Below, in pieces: positions 36,631-45,134 of a stretch of DNA of 64,000 nt. The stretch is from Arthrobacter sp. 135MFCol5.1 (GTDB lineage: Bacteria > Actinomycetota > Actinomycetes > Actinomycetales > Micrococcaceae), in contig NZ_KB895457.1 in the NCBI RefSeq assembly GCF_000374865.1, forward strand, positions 159,540-223,539. The letters are read 5' to 3'. The translations under genes were made by a program, and so were the position numbers. The notes under the pieces were generated by a model that saw only the letters and a list, made by a program, of their open reading frames with translations, made no database searches and was not told the DNA's origin. Each line of letters opens with the position of its first letter. The first letter of the stretch is position 1.

Positions 36631-37098
36631 ATGTCTACTTTCGAAGTCCGCCGCAGCGCGGTCATCCCTGCCTCCGCCGAGGAGATCTTTCCGCTGGTGA
36701 ACAACTTCCACGAATGGACCGCCTGGTCCCCCTGGGAGGCGGTCGATCCGGGCATGAGCCGCCGCTACTTCGGCAGCGAATCAGGGGCCGGCGCAGGCTA
36801 TGAGTGGAACGGGAACCGCAAGGCCGGCAGCGGAACCATGGAGATCGTGGAGTCGGTGCCTCCGAGCCGCATAGGGATCCGGCTGCAATTCACCAAGCCG
36901 TTCAAGGCCCTGAACCCCACGACGTTCACGTTCAGCCCGGCTCCTGGCGGCACCGAGGTGACGTGGCTGATGACCGGGGAGAACAAAGGGCTCGGTAAGG
37001 TCTTTGCCCTGTTCATGAACATGGACAAGCTGGTGGGCGGCGACTTTGAGCGCGGCCTCGCGGCGCTCGCAGCCACGGTCGCCGCCCGGAAGAGCTGA
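36631..37098 (+). CDS. SRPBCC-family protein
   Basis: 155 residues with a START-like fold of the polyketide-cyclase/CoxG type: FEVRRSAVIPASAEEIFPLVNNFHEWTAWSPWE at the start, GSGTMEIVESVPPSRIGIRLQF in the beta-sheet, and a C-terminal helix FERGLAALAATVAAR. It probably binds a lipophilic ligand; no enzymatic motif is visible. It is followed after 7 bases by the DUF1801 gene. Confidence 0.85.
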   Translation: MSTFEVRRSAVIPASAEEIFPLVNNFHEWTAWSPWEAVDPGMSRRYFGSESGAGAGYEWNGNRKAGSGTMEIVESVPPSRIGIRLQFTKPFKALNPTTFTFSPAPGGTEVTWLMTGENKGLGKVFALFMNMDKLVGGDFERGLAALAATVAARKS

Positions 37099-37105
37099 TC
37101 GCTCC

Positions 37106-37450
37106 ATGGGCGTCGTGGATGATGCCCTGGCCGCGACGGATGAACCGGGCCGCGGCTGCCTCCGGCATGTGGTGGAGATTGCCCGGTCCGTGGCCCCGGA
37201 CGCCACCGAGGGCATGAGCTACGGGATGCCGGCCCTCAAGGTCGACGGCAAGCCGCTGGTGGCTGCCGTGGCCGCGGCCAAGCACCTTTCGATCTTTCCA
37301 TTCTCCTCGGCCGTGGTGGAGGCGGTGGCCGGACGCCTGGAGGGCTACTCGCTGTCCAAGGGAACCATCCGCTTCAGCGCAGCCAGGCCGGTGCCGGACG
37401 ACGTCGTAGCGGACATCGTCAGGCTGCGGCTGGCGGAAATCCGGAAGTGA
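37106..37450 (+). CDS. DUF1801 / YdhG-like protein
   Basis: 114 residues from the ATG at 37106, whose ribosome site GGAAGAG overlaps the end of the SRPBCC gene. Fold markers: VAPDATEGMSYGMPALKVDGKPLVAAVAAAKHLSIFPF and GTIRFSAARPVPDDVVADIVRLRLAEI. Related to YdhG/Fra-type proteins once proposed as iron chaperones; actual function unclear. Probably co-transcribed with the SRPBCC gene. Confidence 0.87.
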   Translation: MGVVDDALAATDEPGRGCLRHVVEIARSVAPDATEGMSYGMPALKVDGKPLVAAVAAAKHLSIFPFSSAVVEAVAGRLEGYSLSKGTIRFSAARPVPDDVVADIVRLRLAEIRK

Positions 37451-37512
37451 AACCCTGCAGTTGAGGACGTCGGTTGGTTCCGCAACGGGAGGGTCTCTGC
37501 GAAAATTATCCA

Positions 37513-38106
37513 GTGACTTTACTTAAGCGGACAACCTCTTTGCCGGCTGATGGACCTCCGCGGTTTGCTGACCCCCGCCGTACGGGAGCCCTGCTTGGCC
37601 TTGGGGGTGCATGCCTCTTCGTGTTCTCCTACACGTCAGGGTTTGCGGACCTATTGTCCGGCGCCGCGCGCGTCCTGGTCCTCGGGGCGGTGGGCGCCAG
37701 CCTGTGGTTCCTCTTCGCCAGGCCACGTTTCCTGGGACCCTTCGTGCCACCCCGCGGCAGACACATTGCGGTCTATGTCCTGTGCGTGGTGGCTGAATTC
37801 GCGCTGATAGCGGCCGGTAGTTCATTGCTTGACGCCCGAGGTGCGCTGGTGCTGCGTCCGGCGCTGATCGCACTGGTGGTCGGCCTCCATTTCGTGCCGT
37901 TCGCGTGGGCCTTCAAGGAGCCCATGTTCTACCTTCTGGGCGGACTGCTCGCAGCGATTGGCGGTATTGGGCTGCTGAGCGGGACGGAACCGGGCGCGGC
38001 GTCGGCGGCGGCGACCGCCGGAGTGGCCATGGCGCTGGTCCTGCTTGCCTACAGCCTCGGAGCCTTCTCCAAGCTTCGGCGGGCAGGAACGCCTGCGAAG
38101 CGGTGA
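37513..38106 (+). CDS. Membrane protein of unknown function
   Basis: 197 residues from a GTG at 37513; a TTG at 37474 would add 13 residues. AAAATTAT lies about 8 bases before the GTG, so a leaderless transcript is conceivable. Six hydrophobic helices (for example RTGALLGLGGACLFVFSYTS and YLLGGLLAAIGGIGLLSG) with short polar loops. I do not recognise a characterised family; no transport or enzyme motif is visible. A short GGCAGG/CCTGCC hairpin follows at 38117-38137. Confidence 0.65.
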   Translation: MTLLKRTTSLPADGPPRFADPRRTGALLGLGGACLFVFSYTSGFADLLSGAARVLVLGAVGASLWFLFARPRFLGPFVPPRGRHIAVYVLCVVAEFALIAAGSSLLDARGALVLRPALIALVVGLHFVPFAWAFKEPMFYLLGGLLAAIGGIGLLSGTEPGAASAAATAGVAMALVLLAYSLGAFSKLRRAGTPAKR

Positions 38107-38169
38107 GGAACGCTGTGGCAGGACCAAAGGACCTGCCGGCCCGTCCACGGCGGCGCCTATCCTGAACCC

Positions 38170-38493
38170 ATGCCTGACACCTTCGCATCCCTGGTGGACA
38201 CCTTCAAGAACATGGGCGTGGCCCGCGCCTACGGCACGACGGTCACTCTCGGCGGGGAGGAGATCGTGCCCGTGGCGCTGGTCTCCTTCGGCTTCGGTGG
38301 CGGCATGGAATCGGAGAAAGGTGCGTCAGGTGGAGGCGGCGGCGGGTTCGTCTTGCCCTTGGGGGTGTACCGGACGGTCAATGGCAGGGCGGCGTTCCGC
38401 CCCAACACCATCGCCGTCCTGGCATGCCTGGTTCCCCTGGTGGCCGTGGCAGGCAGGGCGGCCCGCAGGGCCATCTCGGCGGCCCGGAAATAG
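38170..38493 (+). CDS. GerW/YtfJ-family protein
   Basis: 107 residues. The pattern ARAYGTTVTLGGEEIVPVALVSFGFGGG, a Gly-rich run, then FVLPLGVYRTVNGRAAFRP is that of GerW (YtfJ) proteins, known from spore germination in Bacillus but widespread in non-spore formers. A C-terminal hydrophobic stretch (IAVLACLVPLVAVAG) could anchor it to the membrane. Role in this organism unknown. Confidence 0.75.
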   Translation: MPDTFASLVDTFKNMGVARAYGTTVTLGGEEIVPVALVSFGFGGGMESEKGASGGGGGGFVLPLGVYRTVNGRAAFRPNTIAVLACLVPLVAVAGRAARRAISAARK

Positions 38494-38738
38494 CTGCACT
38501 GCCGCTGCCCCACCCGCAATAAAAACCCCTATTCCATGCGGGGACGAACAGTTCCATAATGGCCTCGTAGACTTCGGGAACCCCGTACCGATGGCTTCTG
38601 CCGCCGCGGATCAGGGAGCTCCAGGTGGCCGCCCCGGCATTCGGCGGGAAGGACGGCCACGAGGCCCGGCGGGGGACGGCCGGACCGATTCGGGGGAGAG
38701 CATCGCCATCAGGAAAAGTGGCAAGGAGAGTTGTTGTC
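38494..38738. other. Intergenic stretch, no gene recognised
   Basis: 245 bases between the GerW-like and VOC genes. The start is AT-rich (CAATAAAAACCCCTATTCC near 38518), which could be promoter DNA for the VOC gene. A ribosome site AAGGAGAG lies just before its start. No convincing small open frame or strong hairpin was seen. Confidence 0.4.
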
Positions 38739-39125
38739 ATGCTCAAAGATCTGGAAGTCATGGCTGTATTGCCGGCAAAGGACATTGACCGGGCACGGGA
38801 GTTCTACCGGGACAAGCTGGGTTTGGAGCCCGAGCGGACCATGAGTGACGGCGGGCTCGTGTACCGGTGCGGGAAGGGTACCGCGTTCCTGATTTACCAA
38901 ACGGACAACGCAGGCTCGGCCAAGAACACGCAGATAGGGTGGGGAACCGATGACGTACGGCGCGACGTCGAGGAGCTGCGCGGCCGGGGCGTCGTTTTCG
39001 AGGAGTACGACATGCCCGGACTGAAGACAGAGAACGGCATCGCCTCGATGGAGGGAATGGGCGACGCCGCCTGGTTCCTGGACAGTGAGGGCAACATCCT
39101 GAACATTTCATCGCTGCCCCGTTGA
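38739..39125 (+). CDS. VOC-family protein (glyoxalase/bleomycin-resistance fold)
   Basis: 128 residues from the ATG at 38739, 12 bases after AAGGAG. Paired beta-alpha-beta modules: MAVLPAKDIDRAREFYRDKLGLEPE and WFLDSEGNILNISSL. Conserved metal ligands of glyoxalase I are not all evident, so it may be a binding protein or a lyase/dioxygenase relative of unknown substrate. Confidence 0.87.
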   Translation: MLKDLEVMAVLPAKDIDRAREFYRDKLGLEPERTMSDGGLVYRCGKGTAFLIYQTDNAGSAKNTQIGWGTDDVRRDVEELRGRGVVFEEYDMPGLKTENGIASMEGMGDAAWFLDSEGNILNISSLPR

Positions 39126-39261
39126 ACGCCGCGGCCCGCTGTCGCAGGCCCGGCACATTAAGGACGACGCCGGCACCCGCCGCCGGAAGCACCTGCACCC
39201 GGGTGCCCCGGCAGGGGCAGGGCCGGCGCCGCCGCAGATTGAGGTTGTGGGAAGGGGCGCG

Positions 39262-39612
39262 ATGAGCGTCGAGGAGGTGGCACCGAAGACCACTGGCGTC
39301 TCGGTGGAGTTGCTGGCTGCGGTCGACCTTGCCGGCGAGATCGACGGGATGGAAGGGCGCCAGTTGCGGATGCGGATGGTGACCATCGAGCCCGGTGGAG
39401 TGTTCGGCCCCCTCCATGACCATGCGGGCCGGCCTGGCACTGTCTATGTCCTCTCGGGGATCATCACCGACCACCGGGACGGGGTTGCCACGGAGTACGG
39501 GCCGGGCGTGGGCTGGCCGGAGGACCGGAACACCCTGCACTGGCTGGAGAACCGGGGAGTGGTGCCGGCGGTCGAAATCTCGGTGGATATCGTCGGCGCG
39601 CCCAGGCCGTAA
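39262..39612 (+). CDS. Cupin-domain protein
   Basis: 116 residues from the ATG at 39262, preceded by GGGAAGGGG. Cupin motif 1 is RMVTIEPGGVFGPLHDHAGRPGTVYVLSG with two His and a Glu-equivalent region; motif 2 is GPGVGWPEDRNTLHWLENRG with a third His. A metal site is therefore plausible. Small-molecule binding or an isomerase/dioxygenase-like role is possible; no operon partner. Confidence 0.83.
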   Translation: MSVEEVAPKTTGVSVELLAAVDLAGEIDGMEGRQLRMRMVTIEPGGVFGPLHDHAGRPGTVYVLSGIITDHRDGVATEYGPGVGWPEDRNTLHWLENRGVVPAVEISVDIVGAPRP

Positions 39613-39669
39613 AGCTTGTCCGGGCTTTGCCGCAGGTGCCGGGATCGGCCGTACCCGCCCAACCGACGC

Positions 39670-40923
39670 TCAGACGGCCGGTTCCCGCCTGCCCAGCGCC
39701 ATCCGGAGCGCGCCGCGGAAAGTAATCCGGTTCCGCCTGCTCACCGCCACCACCGCCGCGATTCCGGCCAGGAGCACCACGATGCCGCCGGAGGCGACCG
39801 ACCAGCGTGCACCGTACTGGCTGCCTATCCACCCCACCAGGGGCGAACCCAGCGCGGTGCCGCCTTGCAGCACTGCCAGGTACAGCGCCAGGACGCGGCC
39901 ACGGAACTGGGCTTCCACGGAGAGCTGGATGCTGGTGTTGCAGCTGTTCAGGAAAGTGATGGACGCCAGGCCCACCGGAACCAGGATGGCTGCGTAGGTC
40001 CAGAACGATGGCGCCAGGCTGCCGAGGATCGTGAAGAAGCCCAGCCCTAGCGCGCCGCCCAGGAGGAAGCGCAGCCGGGGGCCGGACCGGCGCGCGGCCA
40101 GGAGGGCGCCGGCGAGCGTACCTACCGCCATGATCGAGCCGAGGAGCCCGAATTCACTGGGCCCCATGCTGAACTCGGTGGTGGCCATCAGCGAGTTGAT
40201 GACCGGGAAGTTCATGCCGAACGCGCCCAGGATACCCACCAGGACCATGATCAACATCAGATCCGGACGGCGGCGCACATACCGGACGCCCTCCACCACC
40301 TGGTGCTTGTTGCGTTGGCCTGCCACGGGGGCCGGCTGGGTGATGCGGATCCGGAACAGCGAGACCAGGACGGCGGCGAAGCTGGCAGCGTTGAGCAGGA
40401 ACACCGGGCCGGTGCCCACCCACGCGATGAGGACGCCGGCGATTGCGGGGCCGGTAAGCCGGGCGGTATTGAAGGACGCCGAGTTCAAGGCCACTGCATT
40501 GGAGATGTTGTCCTGGCCAACCAGTTCGGACACGAAGGCCTGGCGGGCGGGGGCATCCACGGCGCTGGCAACTCCCAGGCAGAACGCAGCCACGTAGGCG
40601 TGCCACAACTGGGCGGTGCCGGTGACCACGAGCAGGCCGATGGCCAAGCCGGTGAAGCCCATGGCCAGCTGCGTCCACATCAGGATGATGCGCTTGCGGT
40701 ACCGGTCCGCCAGCACTCCGCCGTACGGGCCGAACAGCAGCATGGGCAGGAACTGCAGGCCGGTGGTGAGGCCCACCGCGGCACCGGAGTGGTCCGTAAG
40801 GACGGTCAGGACCAGCCAGTCCTGTGCCACCCGCTGCATCCAGGTGCCGATGTTGGACACGATCGCGCCGCCGGCCCAGATGCGGTAGTTGGGGTTTTCG
40901 AGGGCCCGGAACATGGCACTCAT
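39670..40923 (-). CDS. MFS exporter, EntS-like (MFS_3)
   Basis: 417 residues from the ATG at 40923, which overlaps the MarR stop as ATGA; a longer upstream frame is not used. About twelve helices; FRALENPNYRIWAGGAIVSNIGTWMQRVAQDWLV is the diagnostic N-terminus of EntS-like exporters, GGVLADRYRKRIILMW is motif A, and ISNAVALNSASFNTARLTGPAIAG is typical. Likely exports a siderophore-like or toxic compound and is repressed by the coupled MarR protein. Confidence 0.9.
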   Translation of the reverse strand: MSAMFRALENPNYRIWAGGAIVSNIGTWMQRVAQDWLVLTVLTDHSGAAVGLTTGLQFLPMLLFGPYGGVLADRYRKRIILMWTQLAMGFTGLAIGLLVVTGTAQLWHAYVAAFCLGVASAVDAPARQAFVSELVGQDNISNAVALNSASFNTARLTGPAIAGVLIAWVGTGPVFLLNAASFAAVLVSLFRIRITQPAPVAGQRNKHQVVEGVRYVRRRPDLMLIMVLVGILGAFGMNFPVINSLMATTEFSMGPSEFGLLGSIMAVGTLAGALLAARRSGPRLRFLLGGALGLGFFTILGSLAPSFWTYAAILVPVGLASITFLNSCNTSIQLSVEAQFRGRVLALYLAVLQGGTALGSPLVGWIGSQYGARWSVASGGIVVLLAGIAAVVAVSRRNRITFRGALRMALGRREPAV

Positions 40924-41381
40924 TTGGCGCTCATTTCCTGCATGATGCGGGCCGCGCGGCTCAGTGTGAGCCGGTCGTCCTCGCTGAGCCCTGCCACGCG
41001 CCGGGCCAGCCAGGCGGTCCGCTGCCGGCGTGCTTCCTCGAGGACCGTCCTGCCGGCGTCGGTGATGTCCACGCGAACCTGGCGGCCGTCGTCGGGATGG
41101 GCGGACCTGGTGACGAATCCTTGGTCGGCGAGGGCGTTGACGATCCTGGTCATGGACGGGGCCTGGACGTGTTCGCTCTCTGCCAGTGCGCGCAGCGTGC
41201 TGGGACCGCTGCCGTTGAGCAGGGCCAGGACGGTGTACTGGCCAGGGGTGATGATGTCGCCGGTTGCTTCGACGCGGAGCCGGCGGGACGTGCGCATCAC
41301 GGCGGTGCGCAGGTCGATGGCGAGGGTGTCCGGGGCGGTGGGGTCTGCTGTGGCCTGGGGCTTGGTGTGGGCGGGTGACAT
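40920..41381 (-). CDS. MarR-family transcriptional repressor
   Basis: 153 residues. Winged helix with TPGQYTVLALLNGSGPSTLRALAESEHVQAPSMTRIVNALADQGFV and the wing RSAHPDDGRQVRVDITDAGR. It is first in a two-gene unit with the exporter. Two touching 13-base palindromes lie about 30-55 bases upstream and are the expected operators; phenolic or drug-like ligands usually relieve MarR repression. Confidence 0.93.
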   Translation of the reverse strand: MSPAHTKPQATADPTAPDTLAIDLRTAVMRTSRRLRVEATGDIITPGQYTVLALLNGSGPSTLRALAESEHVQAPSMTRIVNALADQGFVTRSAHPDDGRQVRVDITDAGRTVLEEARRQRTAWLARRVAGLSEDDRLTLSRAARIMQEMSAK

Positions 41382-41411
41382 GTAAGCGGGTGCGCCTCCT
41401 GCTGCGGTTAT

Positions 41412-41437
41412 TTAGCACTGCTAATTAGTTCTGCTAA
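41412..41437. promoter_or_regulatory. Tandem MarR operator
   Basis: TTAGCA-C-TGCTAA (41412-41424, perfect) is followed without a gap by TTAGTT-C-TGCTAA (41425-41437, imperfect). The AT-rich tract lies between the marR start at 41381 and the divergent DUF3592 gene, so it may control both. Confidence 0.8.
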
Positions 41438-41506
41438 CTATTATGCCGCTCATGGTTGCCCATGGCAACGGTCCAGTGTGTGGTTTTGCTGACAGGCTCG
41501 GGCAGA

Positions 41507-42022
41507 ATGGGAGCCGTGACTGGGCGCAGAACCGACAAGAACCGCAAGCCCGCGCGGCCGTGGAAGATAAGGCTGAACCTGGCGGTCACCGTCCTGGTCC
41601 TTTGCCTGGGGCCCATCATGATCGGTGCGGGCAGCTTCATGATCAACGCGGACGAAGAACTCGCGCGCACTGGAGCGCGGGCAACCGGAACGATCGTCCA
41701 CTTTGACGATGTCACCAAGGCATCCCAGCGCAGGATCCGGGTTGACTTCACGACGCCGGACGGATCGGCCCACCGGACGTTCGCGGCCGTGGACCACGAC
41801 CAGCACCCTGTGGTGGGAACCGATGTTCCTGTGATCTATGCCGAAGATGATCCTGGCCGGGCGATCGTTCCGGGCTATGAAAGTGGCGGAGAGTGGTTCC
41901 GTGGTGCCGGCGTGGTCCTGACAGCGCTCTTCGGTGGAATTGGAACCCTGGCCGTCGTCCTGATGGGAGTGGGGGCCCTGCGCGGCTTCCTTCGGAGGCG
42001 CGCCACACGGCGCGTGGGGTGA
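41507..42022 (+). CDS. DUF3592-family membrane protein
   Basis: 171 residues from the ATG at 41507 (a GTG at 41516 and an ATG at 41456 are alternatives; none has a clear ribosome site). One helix near residues 20-40 (IRLNLAVTVLVLCLGPIMIGAG), an extracellular beta-rich domain (GARATGTIVHFDD; RIRVDFTTPDGSAHRTFAAVDH; VGTDVPVIYAEDDPGRA), and a second helix close to the C-terminus. This is the DUF3592 architecture; function unknown. Confidence 0.8.
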   Translation: MGAVTGRRTDKNRKPARPWKIRLNLAVTVLVLCLGPIMIGAGSFMINADEELARTGARATGTIVHFDDVTKASQRRIRVDFTTPDGSAHRTFAAVDHDQHPVVGTDVPVIYAEDDPGRAIVPGYESGGEWFRGAGVVLTALFGGIGTLAVVLMGVGALRGFLRRRATRRVG

Positions 42023-42076
42023 GCCGGGGCGCAGGTCTGGCCGCCCAGGCGCCACGGGCGTAGGCTCTGACGCACC

Positions 42077-42658
42077 ATGACTGAACAGCAGCCCTATGAA
42101 CTGATCCGCCGGTATCCACATTTCGAGCTCCGTTGGTATCCGGCTTACGTCGTGGCTGAGGTCAAGGTCAGGGCGGACTTCGACCGGGCCGGAAACGCGG
42201 CGTTCCGTTACCTGTTCAATTACATCAGCGGCAACAACTCCGCCCGCCGCAAGCTGGCCATGACTGCGCCCGTCATCCAGGAGCCTGGTTCCCCGCAAAA
42301 GCTGGCCATGACGGCTCCCGTGCTGCAGCAGGGGCCGTTGCCGGGAGCCCGTGGGCCGGCGGAGTTCGTGGTGGGATTCGTGCTCCCGGCCGGCGTCACG
42401 GCCGACACGGCCCCGGCTCCCGCCGACCCCAGGGTGACGGTGCGCGCCGTTCCGGCCTCCCTTTCCGCTGCCCTCAGCTTCACGGGCGGCGGCTCCGCTT
42501 CTTCCTTCGAGCGGCATACCGCGGGGCTCCAAGCGGCACTGAAAGTTGCCGGGCTGACGCCGGTCGGCGCTCCGCGATACGCGCGCTTCGACCCGCCCTT
42601 CAAGCCCTGGTTCCTGCGACGCAATGAAGTGCTGCAGGACATCAAAGAGCCAGGATAG
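42077..42658 (+). CDS. SOUL-family haem-binding-like protein
   Basis: 193 residues with the SOUL/HEBP fold: YELIRRYPHFELRWYPAYVVAEV, FRYLFNYISGNN, the duplicated KLAMTAPV motif, then FVVGFVLPAGVT, and ARFDPPFKPWFLRRNEV at the end. SOUL proteins bind haem or other tetrapyrroles. No signal peptide, so cytosolic. Single gene; the next 386 bases are regulatory DNA for the GH42 operon. Confidence 0.9.
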   Translation: MTEQQPYELIRRYPHFELRWYPAYVVAEVKVRADFDRAGNAAFRYLFNYISGNNSARRKLAMTAPVIQEPGSPQKLAMTAPVLQQGPLPGARGPAEFVVGFVLPAGVTADTAPAPADPRVTVRAVPASLSAALSFTGGGSASSFERHTAGLQAALKVAGLTPVGAPRYARFDPPFKPWFLRRNEVLQDIKEPG

Positions 42659-42954
42659 CGGGCGCCGGACCACTGCCTGCCGCTGGCGGAGGAGGGCGTC
42701 CGCGCCCACCGGGGGTGGCCGGCCTGGATCGTGCGGTCCCAGGCTGGCTGTTGATACTGGCATTGGCGCTGCGAAACCTGCCACGCCGGTCGTACAAGCA
42801 GCTCCGATAGTTTCTTCCAACCCTGGAAAATACGGAACCTGGCCTGCGCCTGGACCGACGTTTTCCGGACGGGGGCCTCCTGTATGCATCCATGTTAGCG
42901 TTCGCATCCGCGGCAATGCGGAGAAAGGAATGCGCTCCTACTTTCACGTACTTG

Positions 42955-42985
42955 TTGTTATTGCTGAAAGTTTACGATAGTTTCT
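42955..42985 (+). promoter_or_regulatory. Promoter with overlapping LacI-type operator before the GH42 operon
   Basis: -35 TTGTTA (42955-42960) and -10 TAGTTT (42978-42983), spacing 17. A 21-base site at 42965-42985 has half-sites TGAAAGT and AGTTTCT seven bases apart, the same geometry as the perfect site at 53386-53406. A further GATAGTTTCT half-site sits at 42806-42815. The rest of the 42659-43044 gap shows no gene. Confidence 0.6.
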
Positions 42986-43044
42986 CTGTGTGATGCAGGT
43001 CGCACTGGTGGGGAGCCCGCGGCCAACATGCCAACCAAAGGACA

Positions 43045-45126
43045 ATGATGACCAGCGAGCAACGCACCCATACACCCGAACACCGGCTTAAGCGCCTGCA
43101 TGACCGGCTTGGCGGCATCGCCTACGGAGGGGATTACAACCCCGAGCAGTGGCCGCGCGAGGTGTGGGACGAGGACGTCCGCCTCATGAAGGAAGCAGGG
43201 GTCAACCTGGTTACCCTGGCCGTTTTCTCCTGGAGCAGGCTCGAAACGGCGGACGGCATCTACGACTTCAGCTGGCTGGACGAGATCATGGACCTGCTGC
43301 ACGCCAACGGCATCGGCGTGGACCTGGCCACTCCGGACGCTGTCCCGCCGGCCTGGCTGATCGCCCGGCACCCGGACATCCTTCCGGTCCTGGCTGATGG
43401 CAGCACCTTCGGCTTCGGCTCCCGCCAGCACTTCGACGTCTCCCACCCCGCCTACCGGGCAAAGTCCCTGGCGATGGCGGAAAAGATGGGGGAGCGGTAC
43501 GCCGCCCACCCCGCCCTGTGCATGTGGCACGTCAACAACGAGTACGGCCCCGTCTCCTACGGCCCGCACGCCGACCGCGCCTTCCGGGAATGGCTCCAGG
43601 ACAAGTACGGCAGCCTGGAGGAACTGAACCGGGCCTGGAGCACCGACGTGTGGGGCCAGGTCTACTCCGACTGGGCCCAGGTCAATGCACCTGCCCAGCC
43701 CCGCACCTGGTCCAACCCGTCCCGCCGGCTCGATTACCACCGGTTCACCTCGGACAGCATGCTGGCGCACTACAAGGCCGAACGGGACATCCTGCGCCGC
43801 CACACGCCGGAACTGCCCGTTGTCACCAACTTCATGCGCTTCTACAAGAACAACGACTACTGGGCCTGGGCCGCCGAGGAAGATGCCGCCGCACTGGACA
43901 TCTATCCGGACCCTCGCGAATCCGACGCGCACGTTGCCGCCGCCCTCAACTTCGACCTCATGCGCTCACTGCGGAAGGGCCAGCCCTGGCTGGTCATGGA
44001 ACAAGCCACCGCAGCCGTCAGCCAATGGTCCGTCAACGTCTCCAAACTGCCCGGCAAGATGCGTTTAGGCTCCTACCAGGCGATTGCCCAGGGAGCCGAT
44101 TCCATCCTCTTCTTCCAGTGGCGCCAGGCCAGGGGAGGCACCGAACGCTTCCACTCCGGCATGGTCAACCATGCCGGCCCCAACACGCGGGTGTTCCGGG
44201 AGGTCTGCGAACTGGGCCGGGAGCTCAAGAACCTCTCCGGAATCACCGGCACCCGCTCCACCGCCAAGGTGGCGCTGGTCTTTGACTGGGACTGCTGGTG
44301 GGCCCTGGAACTGGGCAACTCGCCCCGCTCGGACCTGAGCTACGCGCAGGAAGTCCTCCGCCTTTACCGGCCCTTCTTTGACGCCAACATCACCGTGGAC
44401 TTCGTGGACACCACCAGCGACCTTCACCAGTACAGCTTGGTGGTCCTTCCCGCCACCTACCTGCTTACCGACGACGCCGCACAGCGCTACGAGGACTACG
44501 TCGCCGGCGGCGGCCGGCTGGTGGCCAGCTACCTCTCCGGCATTGTGGACCAGGACAACACGATCCGGCTCGGCGGCTACCCTGGCGCCCTCCGCAACGT
44601 CCTGGGCGCGTGGAGCGAGGAGATGCACCCGCTGGCCGGGGAGGGCGAGGCCGTCAAGCTTTCAACGGCCGACGGCGGCACGGCCTCAGCGGATTACTGG
44701 ACCGAACACCTGCACGCCACCTCGGCGGAGGTGCTGGCCCGCTACGCCTCGGGCAGGCTGGCCGGGTCGCCGGCCGTCACCCGCAACAGTTTCGGCTGCG
44801 GCACCGCCGTCTACCTCTCGGCGAGGGTGGATGGCACCTACCTGGAGGAACTGCTCGACGCCGAACGGACCGCTGCGGGGATCCGCCCCGAACTGGACGC
44901 GCCGCTGGGAGTGCAGGTCCGCCGTCGTGCCGGCAACGGACGCAGCTACCTGCTGGTCCTCAACCACAACGACGCACCGGCCCGGGTGGATGTTGGGGCG
45001 GGCGGCACGGACGTGCTCACCGGCACCCGAATCACGGGTGCAGTGGAACTGGCCGCCAACGGGGTCCTGGTCCTGGAAGAGGCAGCTGGCGAACACGCCC
45101 GCACATACGCAGAAGCCGGCCGGTAG
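43045..45126 (+). CDS. Beta-galactosidase, glycoside hydrolase family 42
   Basis: 693 residues (two adjacent ATGs, 43045 and 43048, follow AAAGGA). GH42 three-domain layout: TIM barrel with YGGDYNPEQWP, acid/base Glu166 in HVNNEYG, nucleophile Glu319 in WLVMEQ; trimerisation domain with VVLPATYLLTDDAAQRYEDYVAGGGRLV; and a C-terminal beta-sandwich. No signal peptide, so it acts on galactosides after import. First gene of an operon with a binding-protein-dependent importer and a YesL protein. GH42 of this kind (like YesZ/GanA) often serves plant galactan or pectin oligomers. Confidence 0.94.
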   Translation: MMTSEQRTHTPEHRLKRLHDRLGGIAYGGDYNPEQWPREVWDEDVRLMKEAGVNLVTLAVFSWSRLETADGIYDFSWLDEIMDLLHANGIGVDLATPDAVPPAWLIARHPDILPVLADGSTFGFGSRQHFDVSHPAYRAKSLAMAEKMGERYAAHPALCMWHVNNEYGPVSYGPHADRAFREWLQDKYGSLEELNRAWSTDVWGQVYSDWAQVNAPAQPRTWSNPSRRLDYHRFTSDSMLAHYKAERDILRRHTPELPVVTNFMRFYKNNDYWAWAAEEDAAALDIYPDPRESDAHVAAALNFDLMRSLRKGQPWLVMEQATAAVSQWSVNVSKLPGKMRLGSYQAIAQGADSILFFQWRQARGGTERFHSGMVNHAGPNTRVFREVCELGRELKNLSGITGTRSTAKVALVFDWDCWWALELGNSPRSDLSYAQEVLRLYRPFFDANITVDFVDTTSDLHQYSLVVLPATYLLTDDAAQRYEDYVAGGGRLVASYLSGIVDQDNTIRLGGYPGALRNVLGAWSEEMHPLAGEGEAVKLSTADGGTASADYWTEHLHATSAEVLARYASGRLAGSPAVTRNSFGCGTAVYLSARVDGTYLEELLDAERTAAGIRPELDAPLGVQVRRRAGNGRSYLLVLNHNDAPARVDVGAGGTDVLTGTRITGAVELAANGVLVLEEAAGEHARTYAEAGR

Positions 45127-45134
45127 GAGGCAAC

